From assembly GCA_945861665.1 (NCBI GenBank), contig CAMAVS010000006.1, positions 96,674 to 160,673 on the forward strand: a DNA stretch of 64,000 nucleotides, in the 5' to 3' direction. The DNA is from Chitinophaga pinensis (GTDB lineage: Bacteria; Bacteroidota; Bacteroidia; UBA4408). Positions 40,231 to 50,204 of this stretch are shown here, piece by piece (position 1 is the stretch's first letter; each line of letters starts with the position of its first letter). The position numbers and the translations under genes were made by a program. The notes beneath the pieces are model-generated. The model was not told where the DNA came from and did no database searches. It was given only the letters and a program-made list of their open reading frames with translations.

Positions 40231-41086
40231 GAACCAATTTCACTCTCATTCTTACATCCATCAATGGTCGGTCTGCTTGTCCTTTTTGAACGGCTGCTAT
40301 TTTATCTACTACCTCTAAACCTGACACCACTTCACCAAATACAGTATAGTTACCATCTAAATGGGGAGTGCCACCAATGGTTGCATAATCTTTGCGTGCA
40401 TTTTCACTGTACTTAAAAATAGTAGTGCCCGGTTCAACTTCAATTAACTTGTCTACCAATCCACTCAGTACTTTCAAACTATCCTGATTTTTTGCTTGTT
40501 GGTTTGAAATAAAGCGATTCATTAGTGAAGCATTCTCAGGACGTGCAATTATTTTACTAAAAAGTGATTGTTTGTACTGACCATTGATGCGCTGTTCCAT
40601 CATATTCAAATCATTATCGTTAAAGGTTTTTCCTTGTACAATATAGAATTGGCAGGCGGAAGATGATTTTTTAGGATTTACATCATCGCCTTGACGTGCT
40701 GCTGCTAAAACACCCTTTTTATGATACAGTGCCGGATTAAACTCTGCAGGTAAAGTATACCCTAATTCACCATCACCTAACGTAGCGTTCGCGCCTGCTT
40801 TCTTGGAAGCCGGGTCACCACCTTGTATCATAAAATTTTGAATAACCCTGTGAAACAAAGTACTATCAAGAGTACCTTGATTTACCAATTTCAAAAAATT
40901 ACTTCTGTGAATAGGTATCTCCTTGTATAACTTAAATTTTATATCTCCAAATTCAGTGCTGATGAGGACTAAACTATCTTTAATAACTTCTGGTTTATCA
41001 GATTTTTTTTTCCTCTTTTGAGCATAACTATTTGTGAATACACCTAAAAACAACAAAGCTAATGCACCTAATAAATACTTTTTCAT
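40223..41086 (-). CDS. cyclophilin-type peptidyl-prolyl isomerase with signal peptide
   Basis: The start at ATG 41086 gives a 287-residue protein with a classical signal peptide (MKKYLLGALALLFLGVFTNS, then YAQ). An upstream frame to 41173 adds 29 residues with no similarity and hides the signal, so it was not chosen. The cyclophilin domain is recognised by FHRVIQNFMIQGGDP, ACQFYIVQGKTF and FGEVVSGLEVVDKIAAVQKG. An insertion of about 75 residues (MMEQRINGQYK to YATIGG) lies inside the fold, as in related Bacteroidota proteins. It probably assists folding in the periplasm. Confidence 0.85.
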   Translation of the reverse strand: MKKYLLGALALLFLGVFTNSYAQKRKKKSDKPEVIKDSLVLISTEFGDIKFKLYKEIPIHRSNFLKLVNQGTLDSTLFHRVIQNFMIQGGDPASKKAGANATLGDGELGYTLPAEFNPALYHKKGVLAAARQGDDVNPKKSSSACQFYIVQGKTFNDNDLNMMEQRINGQYKQSLFSKIIARPENASLMNRFISNQQAKNQDSLKVLSGLVDKLIEVEPGTTIFKYSENARKDYATIGGTPHLDGNYTVFGEVVSGLEVVDKIAAVQKGQADRPLMDVRMRVKLVLE

Positions 41087-41184
41087 ATAATTTGATTTGT
41101 TAAAAAATTGCAATTTAAGATTTTTTTGTACTTTTACTACTTCAAATTGTATACCGTACAACAAAATTAGCAAATAAAGTAAAT

Positions 41185-41550
41185 ATGAAAAAATTGTTAC
41201 TAAAAGATTTTTTGGGTGTTTGTGCCATTGCTTTAGTATTATTTGCAGTATCTTCTTGTAAAGAGCCTGGACCTCCTAAAGGAATTATTACAATTTTAGA
41301 TTCTGCTGGAACTAAAAATTGGTCAGGGGCAAATGTTAGACTTTATTCAATTGTTGATTCTAATATTATAGAGATTAATGAAGTAAGTGATGCTTCTGGA
41401 AAAGTATATGTTACTCTTAAGTTACCTGCTAACCTAAACGTAGATGTTTCGATGGCAAATCCAAGTATAGCCGGAGATAAATTAATCGGTGGTGGATATA
41501 TGATGTTTGAGGAAGGTAAAACTACTGAAAAAGCATTCAACATAAAATAG
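41185..41550 (+). CDS. small lipoprotein of unknown function
   Basis: The 121-residue protein has a lipoprotein signal ending FAVSSC (Cys25). The mature part is a small beta-rich domain (IITILDSAGTKNWSGANVRL, VYVTLKLPANLNVDVS) that resembles carboxypeptidase-regulatory-like folds. It is divergent from the cyclophilin gene, and its stop codon abuts the convergent 41551 gene. Confidence 0.65.
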   Translation: MKKLLLKDFLGVCAIALVLFAVSSCKEPGPPKGIITILDSAGTKNWSGANVRLYSIVDSNIIEINEVSDASGKVYVTLKLPANLNVDVSMANPSIAGDKLIGGGYMMFEEGKTTEKAFNIK

Positions 41551-41901
41551 TTAATCTTCTGAGAAATACTCTACAATAGCTTCACGCATTAGTGTGTGTT
41601 GTTGTGCAGGCTTCAAATGAGGTAGTTTATCACTTGATTTCCAATGTGGCCAACCATCAGCATCTAAACCTTCAAATTCATAGTATCCGAATTTACTCAA
41701 CAAGGTACATATTGCAACGTGCATTACGTTTAATTTCTCGTCCTTTTTAAATTTGCTGTATCCTTTTCCCAATTCTTGAACACCTATAAGAAATAAAACA
41801 GCTTGCATATCCAAACCTTCTCCAAAAGTTGGTTCGAGCTTTTTCAATACAGCATTCCACTTATTTTCTAACTCTTCGTCTTTTAACATCATAAAATGCA
41901 A
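41551..41901 (-). CDS. conserved hypothetical cytosolic protein
   Basis: This 116-residue protein is soluble and acidic, with conserved-looking segments FLIGVQELGKGYSKFKKDEK and GYYEFEGLDADGWPHW. I recall similar uncharacterised proteins in Bacteroidota but no function. The start may be Met4 or Met5 rather than Met1. It lies tail-to-tail with the lipoprotein gene with no bases between them. Confidence 0.6.
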   Translation of the reverse strand: MHFMMLKDEELENKWNAVLKKLEPTFGEGLDMQAVLFLIGVQELGKGYSKFKKDEKLNVMHVAICTLLSKFGYYEFEGLDADGWPHWKSSDKLPHLKPAQQHTLMREAIVEYFSED

Positions 41902-42000
41902 AGTTATAAATTATCATTGCTTAAATTACGAATCATTTATAGATATAGAATAAACTTGCATCAAGTAGGACAACTTAAATACCTTGAACGATCAAGAAAA

Positions 42001-42417
42001 TTAAATAACAAAATGCTCCACCGCCAAGCTATATACACCTAAACCCAACCCTGCAATGATTCCTTTACAGTGCTTTGCAATTAGGGAAGTATGGCGGTAT
42101 TCTTCACGTGCGTATACATTTGAAATATGTACTTCAATTACCGGTGTATTAATTGCAGCAACAGCATCGCTAATAGCAACCGATGTATGCGTATACCCCC
42201 CTGCATTTAATATAATGCCATCATAGGTAAATCCAGTTTCGTGTAGTTTATTAATAAGCTCCCCTTCCACGTTACTCTGATAATACTCCAATTCTAAGGA
42301 AGAGTATTTTTTCTTTAATTCTTCGTAAAATTCACCGAAATCGACATTGCCATATATACTTGGTTCTCGTTTACCAAGCAAATTCAAATTCGGACCGTTG
42401 ATAATAATAATTTTCAC
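42001..42417 (-). CDS. aroQ: type II 3-dehydroquinate dehydratase
   Basis: The 138-residue enzyme dehydrates 3-dehydroquinate in the shikimate pathway. INGPNLNLLGKREPSIYG, the proton-relay region NAGGYTHTSVAISDA and EVHISNVYAREEYRHTS (active-site His and lid Arg) are present. It is divergent from the xerD-like gene. Confidence 0.96.
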   Translation of the reverse strand: MKIIIINGPNLNLLGKREPSIYGNVDFGEFYEELKKKYSSLELEYYQSNVEGELINKLHETGFTYDGIILNAGGYTHTSVAISDAVAAINTPVIEVHISNVYAREEYRHTSLIAKHCKGIIAGLGLGVYSLAVEHFVI

Positions 42418-42489
42418 ACGATAAATATATTGCTAAATATTCTAATATTTGTTTCAAATATACATTTTGATGAAATTGCTTAGTAATAA

Positions 42490-43401
42490 ATGAACTGGAA
42501 AATTTACATAAAAGGTTTTACTTCATTCTTAAAGTTAGAGCGTTCGCTTTCTGCAAATACCATAGAAGCATACCGGCGTGATGTAGAAAAGCTAGAGCTA
42601 TTTTTTGACGAAAAAAAATTGGAAGTAAGCCCTGCGAATTTAACAGCAGAACAACTTAAAGAATTTATTAAGTGGATAAATGAACGCCATCTGGAAGCTA
42701 CCAGTCAGGCACGAGCATTATCAGGGATAAGAGCATTTTATAAATATCTGTTATTGGAAAACATTGTGGTGGATGATCCTACACAGCTTATTGAAACCCC
42801 TCAAACAACAAGAAAATTACCGAATACATTAAGCATTGAGGATATTGATGCACTTATTAATGCTATTGATTTAAGTAAACCGGAAGGAGAAAGAAACAGA
42901 GCAATGTTAGAAACATTATATAGCTGCGGACTTCGTGTTTCTGAATTAGTTGGTTTAAAAATTTCACAACTTTTTTTCGATACTGGCTTTGTACGAATTG
43001 TTGGAAAAGGAAACAAGGAACGACTAGTACCTATTGGTGAAACAGCTATGAAACGTATAAACGGGTATTTGGAATTTAATCGCATACACACTCCTATAAA
43101 AAAAGAAGCCCAAGACATTGTGTTTTTAAACCGCAGGGGCTCTGCTATAAGTCGTGTAATGGTATTTACCATCATTAAAAATTTAGCACAAAAAATAGGA
43201 TTAAAAAAAAACATAAGTCCGCATACTTTTAGGCACTCCTTTGCGACCCATTTAATTGAAGGTGGGGCCGATTTGAGAGCAGTACAAGAAATGCTTGGGC
43301 ACGAATCCATTACTACTACCGAAATTTATACGCACCTCGACAGGGAATATTTGCGAACTGCTATAATTGACTTTCATCCACGTTCGAAAAAACAACTGTA
43401 G
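42490..43401 (+). CDS. xerD: tyrosine recombinase XerD-like
   Basis: This 303-residue protein has the SAM-like core-binding domain (about 1-95) and the catalytic domain with CGLRVSEL (Arg), [11 protein letters not shown] (Lys), [10 protein letters not shown] (His-x-x-Arg), LGHES (His) and the nucleophile in TTTEIYTHL. The length and motifs match chromosomal dimer-resolution recombinases acting at dif. It lacks an obvious IntI-specific insert and lies among housekeeping genes, so it is not taken as the integrase of the 53632 cassette array. Distinction from XerC is not certain. Confidence 0.85.
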   Translation: MNWKIYIKGFTSFLKLERSLSANTIEAYRRDVEKLELFFDEKKLEVSPANLTAEQLKEFIKWINERHLEATSQARALSGIRAFYKYLLLENIVVDDPTQLIETPQTTRKLPNTLSIEDIDALINAIDLSKPEGERNRAMLETLYSCGLRVSELVGLKISQLFFDTGFVRIVGKGNKERLVPIGETAMKRINGYLEFNRIHTPIKKEAQDIVFLNRRGSAISRVMVFTIIKNLAQKIGLKKNISPHTFRHSFATHLIEGGADLRAVQEMLGHESITTTEIYTHLDREYLRTAIIDFHPRSKKQL

Positions 43402-43409
43402 AATTCTGC

Positions 43410-43417
43410 TATATTTG
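43410..43417 (+). promoter_or_regulatory. putative -7 promoter box for prfC
   Basis: TATATTTG matches TAnnTTTG, lies between the xerD stop and the prfC start, and ends 22 bp before the ATG. The -33 element is weak. Confidence 0.4.
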
Positions 43418-43439
43418 CACCCGCTTTACAACCAAAAGA

Positions 43440-45020
43440 ATGGCATTACAGGACGAAATAGAGAAACGAAGAACATTTGGAATAATTAGTCACCCCGATG
43501 CCGGAAAGACTACACTAACAGAGAAATTGCTATTGTATGGTGGAGCTATACAAACAGCGGGCGCTGTAAAATCGAACAAAAATGCTAAGGCTGCTACTTC
43601 CGACTTTATGGAAATAGAACGTCAAAGAGGTATTTCTGTGGCAACTTCCGTAATGGGTTTCAATTATCGAAATGTAAAAATTAATCTGCTAGATACACCG
43701 GGTCATCAGGATTTCAGTGAAGATACTTATAGAACACTTACTGCAGTAGATAGCGTTATAATGGTTATTGATTGTGTGAAAGGTGTGGAGTCGCAAACAG
43801 AAAAATTGTTGGAAGTTTGCCGCATGCGCAATACTCCCGTAATTGTTTTTATAAATAAACTCGATCGTGAAGGCCGTGACCCGTTCGACTTGTTAGATGA
43901 AATTGAAAATAAATTAAAAATCAAGGTGTGCCCTTTGAGTTGGCCTATCAGTATGGGAAAAACCTTTAAAGGCGTATATAGTTTATATGAAAAAAGGTTG
44001 CTATTGTTTCAAGCTGGTACAAAACAATTAGAGAGAGAAATAATAGAAATCAACGATATAAATAGTAAGTTAATTGAAGAAAATATTGGAGAAAAATTTG
44101 CGCTGCAATTACTTGAAGATATAGAAGTATTAGAAGGTGTGTATCCAACATTCTCCAGACAAGATTACCGAGAAGGAAAAATTTCTCCAGTGTTTTTTGG
44201 CAGTGCTGTCAATAATTTTGGAGTACGCGAATTACTGGATTGCTTTATTGATATTGCCCCATTTCCATTGGCTAGAAATACTGAGGAAAGAAGCATCGCA
44301 CCAATTGAAAATAAATTTACTGGATTTGTGTTTAAAATTCACGCAAACATCGACCCCAAACACCGCGACAGGATTGCCTTTTTACGTGTTTGTTCAGGGA
44401 AATTTATGCGCAACACCAATTACTTTCATACACGTTTAAGTAAAAATTTACGTTTTTCTAACCCCACAGCTTTTATGGCTCAGGAAAAAACTATTGTAGA
44501 GGAAGCATACCCTGGAGATATTGTTGGATTGTACGATACCGGCAATTTTAAAATTGGCGATACGCTAACGGAAGGGGAATCACTACATTTTAAAGGAATA
44601 CCAAGCTTCTCTCCCGAAATATTTCGTTCGGTGCTGAATGCCGACCCAATGAAATCTAAGCAACTAGCAAAAGGCTTGGAGCAATTAACAGATGAAGGAG
44701 TGGCACAATTGTTTACCAAAACACTTACGGGTGGGAAAATTTTAGGGGTTGTAGGAGCATTGCAATTTGAGGTAATACAATACAGGTTAAAAGGAGAATA
44801 TGGAGCATCCTGCCACTTTGAAAACATTGCACTGCACAAAGCGTGCTGGATAAGCTGCAAGGACAAAAAGAAATTACAAGCCTTTGCCGATGACAAATAC
44901 CAGCACATGGCAACCGATAAAGAAGGCAATTTTGTTTTTCTAGCAGAATCTCAATGGGCGCTGCAAATGGCACAAGAAAAAAATCCCGATATCCAATTTC
45001 ATTTCACTTCAGAATATTAA
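43440..45020 (+). CDS. prfC: peptide chain release factor 3
   Basis: The 526-residue GTPase recycles RF1 and RF2 after termination. The G motifs are [42 protein letters not shown] and NKLDREGRD. The size and insertions fit RF3 rather than EF-G. It follows the xerD-like gene by 38 bp. Confidence 0.96.
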   Translation: MALQDEIEKRRTFGIISHPDAGKTTLTEKLLLYGGAIQTAGAVKSNKNAKAATSDFMEIERQRGISVATSVMGFNYRNVKINLLDTPGHQDFSEDTYRTLTAVDSVIMVIDCVKGVESQTEKLLEVCRMRNTPVIVFINKLDREGRDPFDLLDEIENKLKIKVCPLSWPISMGKTFKGVYSLYEKRLLLFQAGTKQLEREIIEINDINSKLIEENIGEKFALQLLEDIEVLEGVYPTFSRQDYREGKISPVFFGSAVNNFGVRELLDCFIDIAPFPLARNTEERSIAPIENKFTGFVFKIHANIDPKHRDRIAFLRVCSGKFMRNTNYFHTRLSKNLRFSNPTAFMAQEKTIVEEAYPGDIVGLYDTGNFKIGDTLTEGESLHFKGIPSFSPEIFRSVLNADPMKSKQLAKGLEQLTDEGVAQLFTKTLTGGKILGVVGALQFEVIQYRLKGEYGASCHFENIALHKACWISCKDKKKLQAFADDKYQHMATDKEGNFVFLAESQWALQMAQEKNPDIQFHFTSEY

Positions 45021-45024
45021 TGCA

Positions 45025-45183
45025 ATGCTGAAACGTCTACAAGATATTTTCAGCACTACCTTATTGCAAAGCGAACAATATACAATTGCTTACAAACAGA
45101 TCAACAGCAAAAAATTCGATAATACTATTTTTATAGTTTGCGTTACTTGCGCACTGTGTTTGGTATTTATTAATTACTCGTTA
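45025..45183 (+). pseudogene. 5' fragment of an unknown membrane-protein gene
   Basis: From ATG 45025 the frame reads MLKRLQDIFSTTLLQSEQYT and a hydrophobic stretch FIVCVTCALCLVFINYSL. It then runs without family similarity through the start of the next fragment and stops at 45255 in the wrong frame. It lies 4 bp after prfC and may be the start of a gene broken by a deletion or insertion near 45175-45185. The original family was not recognised. Confidence 0.4.
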
Positions 45184-45884
45184 AAATTTGCTATTTGGGT
45201 CATCGCGATGGCTCACAAATTATTATCGCAAAAAACAACAATGCAAAAAGTTTAAGAGATTTAAAAGGAAAAATTTTTGCTATTCCAAGCGAATATAGTA
45301 ACCAAAATTTAGTTATTCATAAATTAATGGCTGACCAAGGAATGAAGACTGAAGACATTAATTTTGTTATACTCCCACCTCCTGACATGCCTACTTCGTT
45401 GGCATCTGGAGCAATTGATGGCTATTTTGCAGGCGAACCATTTTGTGCAAAAGCAGAAATAGAAGGCGTTGGCAGAGTGCTTTATTTAGCAAGCGACATT
45501 TGGCCCAATTTTATTTCCTGTGCATTGGTGGTACACGAAGATTTGATAAAAAAAAGACCAGAAGTAGTAAGAGATCTTGTTCGAGGAATTGCCGAATCGG
45601 GTGAATGGATAGAGACTCACCGAGCCGAAGCCGCAAAAATTGCGGCACCTTATTACCGACAAGATGAAAAACTATTGAACTTTGTACTTACAGCAGACCC
45701 GTCCCGTGTAAGTTATGTTAAACTAACTCCAACAGACAAAGACATACAAGCCATTCAGGATATGGCGTTAAAAATGGGAATCCTAAAAAAAGCAACTCCA
45801 ATGTCGGATATAATTGACAGGCAATTTGTACCGCTAAATATTTCAATGCCTATAATTGATTCGGAAGTAAAACTCAATAAGTAA
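45180..45884 (+). pseudogene. 5'-truncated ABC substrate-binding protein (nitrate/sulfonate/taurine type)
   Basis: Similarity to NMT1/SsuA-like periplasmic binding proteins starts abruptly at VKICYLGHRDGSQ and continues to the normal C-terminus (DLKGKIFAIPSEYSNQN, PPDMPTSLASGAIDGYFAGE, FISCALVVHEDLIKKRPEVV). About 100 N-terminal residues, including the signal peptide and half of lobe 1, are missing. In this frame the nearest stop lies only three codons upstream of the similarity (45171). No permease or ATPase gene accompanies it. The remaining 230 residues cannot form a complete binding protein. Confidence 0.75.
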
Positions 45885-45921
45885 TTTGAAAGTAAGCCGT
45901 TTGGGAAATTAGGCAATATGA

Positions 45922-46089
45922 AAATCCATCATAAAAAATAGACTTTTTGGAGCAGAAACGAAAAGATATTTTTGGACTATTCCTCTTATAGTTCTTTTAT
46001 TCCCAATTGTAATTATAATTGAATTTTTTGAATATTTTGGTTTTAAATTGAGAGCACAACAAGCCTCAAAACCTATAACAGTGGCTTAG
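45922..46089 (+). pseudogene. possible membrane-protein remnant
   Basis: An open frame of about 54 codons without a good start reads IKNRLFGAETKRYFWTIPLI, then a strongly hydrophobic segment and FFEYFGFKLRAQQ. It follows the truncated ABC gene and ends just before a short palindrome. It may be the other end of the broken membrane gene at 45025, but this is a guess. Confidence 0.25.
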
Positions 46090-46104
46090 CGCAAAACGTT
46101 AGAG
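46073..46104. repeat. short attC-like palindrome after the truncated ABC gene
   Basis: CTATAAC (46073-46079) pairs with GTTAGAG (46098-46104) over six of seven bases. One unpaired A follows the left arm and five unpaired bases (AAAAC) precede the right arm, the same asymmetry as in the large sites at 54897-62911. The inner stem is only about 3 bp. No matching cassette start was found, so this may be a decayed site or chance. Confidence 0.25.
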
Positions 46105-46111
46105 AGGGACT

Positions 46112-48148
46112 TTACTTACTTTCAAATTTTTCCTTCTTCCACTTTTCAAGTCCAAATAATTCATCGCGCAAACGAGCCGCTTCAGCAAAGTTAAGCTCCT
46201 TAGCAGCTTTCTCCATTTGTCTTTTTGTATTCAAAATATTTTTATTCAACTGTTCCTTATTCATATACTGAACAACAGGGTCGGCTGCTATGCTCATTGT
46301 TTCACTCTCAATATAAGCTTGCGCTTTTGCATTGGGTGTTTTTGAACCTACTATCGTTTGATTCATAATCGACTCTTTTGATTTTACCAAAGCGGTCGGC
46401 ACCAAATTATGCTCAAAATTATACGCCAATTGTTTATGCCTTCGTCTGTTTGTTTCATCAATAGTAAGCTGCATAGACTTGGTAATTTTATCGGCATACA
46501 TAATTACTTTCCCATTCACATTCCGCGCTGCCCTACCCGATGTTTGTGTGAGTGAACGTGCTGAACGTAAAAAGCCCTCTTTGTCTGCATCCAATATAGC
46601 AACCAAGGAAACCTCCGGTAAATCCAAACCTTCCCTCAATAAGTTAACTCCTATCAACACATCAAATAACCCCAATCGTAAATCACGCAATATTTCCACA
46701 CGCTCCAAGGTGTCCACGTCCGAATGTATGTAGCGGCATCGAATACCCACGTTGGTCATATATTTTGCTAACTCTTCTGCCATCCTTTTCGTTAATGTAG
46801 TTACCAATACACGTTCATCATTTTCGGCACGAATGCGAACTTCTTCCAACAAATCATCTACCTGATTGAAAGTTGGCTTCACTTCAATAACTGGGTCCAA
46901 CAAACCAGTAGGACGTATCACTTGCTCTACAACAATCCCTTCACTTTGTTCCAATTCATAATCAGCAGGCGTTGCACTTACATATATTGTTTGTTTTATT
47001 AAGGTTGAAAACTCTTCGAATTTAAGCGGACGATTATCCATTGCCGAGGGCAATCGAAATCCATATTCCACCAAATTTTGTTTACGGGATCGGTCACCAC
47101 CATACATAGCCCCTATTTGTGAAACGGTAACGTGACTTTCATCAATCACCATCAAAAAATCTTTCGGAAAATAATCCAACAAACAAAAAGGGCGTGTACC
47201 TGCCGACCTTTTATCGAAATAACGTGAATAATTTTCAATGCCCGAGCAATATCCCAACTCCCGCATCATTTCCAAATCATAGGTAACTCTATCCTCTAAA
47301 CGTTTTGCTTCAGCAAATTTCCCTATCTCATTAAAATATTCTGTCTGCTTCACTAAATCATCCTGTATCATAAAAATTGCATTTTTCATAGCATCCTTGG
47401 TGGTGACAAAAAGATTAGCAGGATTAATAACAATCGATTCCAAGGATTCTATTTTTTTGCCGTTCACAGGGTCAAAAGATTCTATCTCATCAACCTCATC
47501 ACCCCAAAAACAAACACGGTATCCAAAATCGGCATATGCTAAAAATATGTCAACAGTATCCCCTTTTACACGAAAGTTACCGCGACTAAAATCGGCCTCT
47601 GTTCTTACATACAAGCTTGTCACCAAAGAAAATAAAAATTCATTTCTACTTATTCTGTCTTCGCGTTTCAGGTGGATAATGTTTTCGTCAAAATCGGCAG
47701 GATTTCCCATACCGTATATGCAAGATACAGATGATACAACAATAATATCTTTTCTTCCTGAAAGCAAAGATGATGTGGTACTCAATCGTAATTTTTCTAT
47801 TTCATCGTTGATGGAAAGATCTTTTTCAATATATGTATTGGTAGTTGGCAAGTATGCTTCCGGCTGATAATAATCGTAATAAGACACAAAATACTCCACG
47901 GCATTATTCGGAAAAAACTGTTTAAACTCACCGTATAGTTGCGCTGCCAATGTTTTATTATGACTTAGAACCAGAGTTGGTTTTTGAGTTCTTTCAATCA
48001 CATTCGCTATAGTAAAAGTTTTACCCGATCCCGTAACACCCAATAAGGTTTGCGCCTTCGAACCTTTTCGCACACCCTCCGTAAGCTCCTTTATAGCCTG
48101 CGGTTGATCGCCTGTAGGTAAAAAATCAGATATTAGTTGAAATTCCAT
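46112..48148 (-). CDS. uvrB: excinuclease ABC subunit B
   Basis: The 678-residue UvrB verifies DNA damage and recruits UvrC. It has Walker A LGVTGSGKTFT, the beta-hairpin YYDYYQPEAYLPTTNTYIEK, the helicase motifs VIDESHVT and QTSGRAARN, and the C-terminal UVR motif (KAAKELNFAEAARLRDEL) that binds UvrC. A TAACTTTG box (minus strand 48154-48161) lies only 5 bp before the ATG, so the mRNA may be leaderless. Confidence 0.98.
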   Translation of the reverse strand: MEFQLISDFLPTGDQPQAIKELTEGVRKGSKAQTLLGVTGSGKTFTIANVIERTQKPTLVLSHNKTLAAQLYGEFKQFFPNNAVEYFVSYYDYYQPEAYLPTTNTYIEKDLSINDEIEKLRLSTTSSLLSGRKDIIVVSSVSCIYGMGNPADFDENIIHLKREDRISRNEFLFSLVTSLYVRTEADFSRGNFRVKGDTVDIFLAYADFGYRVCFWGDEVDEIESFDPVNGKKIESLESIVINPANLFVTTKDAMKNAIFMIQDDLVKQTEYFNEIGKFAEAKRLEDRVTYDLEMMRELGYCSGIENYSRYFDKRSAGTRPFCLLDYFPKDFLMVIDESHVTVSQIGAMYGGDRSRKQNLVEYGFRLPSAMDNRPLKFEEFSTLIKQTIYVSATPADYELEQSEGIVVEQVIRPTGLLDPVIEVKPTFNQVDDLLEEVRIRAENDERVLVTTLTKRMAEELAKYMTNVGIRCRYIHSDVDTLERVEILRDLRLGLFDVLIGVNLLREGLDLPEVSLVAILDADKEGFLRSARSLTQTSGRAARNVNGKVIMYADKITKSMQLTIDETNRRRHKQLAYNFEHNLVPTALVKSKESIMNQTIVGSKTPNAKAQAYIESETMSIAADPVVQYMNKEQLNKNILNTKRQMEKAAKELNFAEAARLRDELFGLEKWKKEKFESK

Positions 48149-48153
48149 TTTTG

Positions 48154-48161
48154 CAAAGTTA
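48154..48161 (-). promoter_or_regulatory. putative -7 promoter box for uvrB, possible leaderless transcript
   Basis: TAACTTTG on the minus strand matches TAnnTTTG and is separated from the uvrB ATG by CAAAA only. No good -33 box was seen. Confidence 0.35.
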
Positions 48162-48443
48162 CATTTTATAAACTTATTTTCTTCACTGCAGCAAGTGTCT
48201 GGTTATGAATTTTGTTTTAAATTAAAAACATAGGTTCTCAAAAATTGGCATGTGACAGACTGTTTACTTTAAACGAAATAAAAATAAATAGCCTTCAAGC
48301 AAAGTTGCAAAACGAACTTTTGTAAATTCAAAAACCCACATTACACATTCAATATCTTCTGTTAATAAAAAAATGAAAACCATACCAATTACAGCAAAAG
48401 GCTACATACAAAAACTGTAATTTTACGATGTTATTTTATATAA
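48162..48443. other. intergenic stretch with no recognised feature
   Basis: AT-rich divergent gap between uvrB and the peptide-binding lipoprotein gene. I see no RNA gene, palindrome or reading frame of note. Confidence 0.55.
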
Positions 48444-50114
48444 ATGATAAGTATGAAAAGGCTAATTACAATTTCAACATCTTTATTGATAGTATGTTTA
48501 ATACATTCTTGTGGCGATGTGCAAAAAGCAGAACAAACAAAAACCGTTTTTCGTTACAACGAAAGCGCTGGAATAACTTCCTTAGACCCTGCATTTTCAA
48601 GAAGCATAGAAAATATTTGGGCTGTGAATCAACTATTCAATGGTTTGGTGCAAATGGACGACAAATTAAATGTAAAACCTTGCATTGCAAAATCGTGGGA
48701 GATAAGTGATGACGGGTTAGTATATACTTTTCATTTACGCAACGATGTATTTTTTCACGACCACGTCATCTTCAAAGACAGTGTTGGAAGAAAAGTACTT
48801 GCAAGCGATTTTGTAAACAGCTTTTTACGACTTACAAGTCCAGAAATTACTTCACCGGGAGAGTGGATTTTTAACAACATTGATAAATCATTAAAAAGCA
48901 GCTATTTAGGATTTGTTGCAACCAACGACACAACTCTTCAAATATATTTACAAAAAACATTTCCTCCATTTTTAGGATTACTTACTATGCAATATTGTTC
49001 TGTAATCCCAGAAGAGATAGCTGATTTTTATGGAAACGATTTTAGAAATCACCCCATTGGCACCGGACCTTTCCAATTTAAAATATGGAAGGAGAATGAA
49101 AAACTTATCCTTGTTAAGAACAACAACTATTTTGAAAAGGACGGTGAAAATACACTTCCCTACTTAGATGCTGTTTCCATTTCTTTTATCAAAGACAGGC
49201 AATCGTCCTTCCTTGAATTCATTAAAGGCAACTTCGATTTTTTATCTGGAATTGATGGCACTTATAAAGACGATGTGCTGAGTAAAGAAGGCAAACTAAA
49301 CAATAAATATATTGGCAAAATTAACTTAGACATACACCCCTACTTAAAAACGGATTATTTAGGAATAGTAGTAGATGATCAACTAGACATTGTAAAAAAC
49401 AGCCCATTAAAATTAAAAGCCATCCGCCAAGCCATCAATTATGGTTTCGACAGACAAAAAATGATTGGCTTTTTGCGAAATAATATCGGGAAAGCTGCTA
49501 CAGAAGGATTTATCCCTAAAGGAATGCCAGGTTATGATAAATTCAATGTGAAAGGCTACACATACAATCCTGATATGACAAGAGAGCTGCTTACTGCAGC
49601 AGGATTTCCTGAAGGAAAAGGCTTGCCCGACATAAAGTTAGTAACTACCTCAATGTACCTTGACTTATGCGAATTTATTCAAAGTGAGTTAAAGGAAGTG
49701 GGAATCCATTTAAAAGTGGAAGTTCTTTCCCCAGCAATTCACAGCGAAATGGTTGCACGTCAAGGGGTTAACTTTTTTAGAAAATCGTGGGTTGCTGATT
49801 ATCCAGATGCTGAAAACTACTTGGCATTGTTCTACAGTAAGAATTTTGCACCCGAGGGTCCGAATTACACTCATTTCAAGAATGCCAAATTTGACGATTT
49901 GTATGAACAGGCACAAACAGAAACGGATGAGCAAAAGCGCTATGAATATTATGGTTTAATGGATCAAATCATTATTGAAGAGTCTCCAATAGTGCCTTTA
50001 TACTACGATGAAGCTGTAGTTTTCTATCATAACAACATTTCCGGACTTAGCAGCAACCCACTTAACTTACTGAGCCTTAAAAAAGTAAAAAAAGCACTTC
50101 CCGCAAAGCCTTAA
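48444..50114 (+). CDS. peptide ABC transporter substrate-binding lipoprotein (SBP_bac_5)
   Basis: The 556-residue protein has a lipoprotein signal ending LIHSC (Cys23 from Met1; Met4 is an alternative start). The mature part matches DppA/OppA-type binding proteins (GITSLDPAFSRSIENIWAVN, FHLRNDVFFHDHVIFKDS, NHPIGTGPFQFK, and the C-terminal YYGLMDQIIIEESPIVPLYY). It probably captures oligopeptides in the periplasm. No permease or ATPase genes are nearby, so its partners must be elsewhere. Confidence 0.88.
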   Translation: MISMKRLITISTSLLIVCLIHSCGDVQKAEQTKTVFRYNESAGITSLDPAFSRSIENIWAVNQLFNGLVQMDDKLNVKPCIAKSWEISDDGLVYTFHLRNDVFFHDHVIFKDSVGRKVLASDFVNSFLRLTSPEITSPGEWIFNNIDKSLKSSYLGFVATNDTTLQIYLQKTFPPFLGLLTMQYCSVIPEEIADFYGNDFRNHPIGTGPFQFKIWKENEKLILVKNNNYFEKDGENTLPYLDAVSISFIKDRQSSFLEFIKGNFDFLSGIDGTYKDDVLSKEGKLNNKYIGKINLDIHPYLKTDYLGIVVDDQLDIVKNSPLKLKAIRQAINYGFDRQKMIGFLRNNIGKAATEGFIPKGMPGYDKFNVKGYTYNPDMTRELLTAAGFPEGKGLPDIKLVTTSMYLDLCEFIQSELKEVGIHLKVEVLSPAIHSEMVARQGVNFFRKSWVADYPDAENYLALFYSKNFAPEGPNYTHFKNAKFDDLYEQAQTETDEQKRYEYYGLMDQIIIEESPIVPLYYDEAVVFYHNNISGLSSNPLNLLSLKKVKKALPAKP

Positions 50115-50120
50115 AATTGC

Positions 50121-50151
50121 TTGGTAGTGATAATTCTTTTTACTACATTTG
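50121..50151 (+). promoter_or_regulatory. promoter of rpsF-rpsR-rplI
   Basis: TTG (50121-50123), 20 nt, TACATTTG (50144-50151): a full match to the Bacteroidota consensus. The -7 box ends 53 bp before the rpsF start, leaving a leader of about 45 nt. Confidence 0.75.
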
Positions 50152-50204
50152 CCATCCGTTAAAAAAACGGCAAACTAATTATTAATAAAAACAAACAAAC
50201 TATT

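Noticed and set aside
41087..41173. N-terminal extension of the cyclophilin-type protein
   Set aside because: The added residues show no similarity and would bury the clear signal peptide starting at Met 41086.
42490..43401. Integrase for the cassette array
   Set aside because: The protein matches chromosomal XerD in length and motifs, lies between aroQ and prfC, and shows no obvious extra integrase-specific segment.
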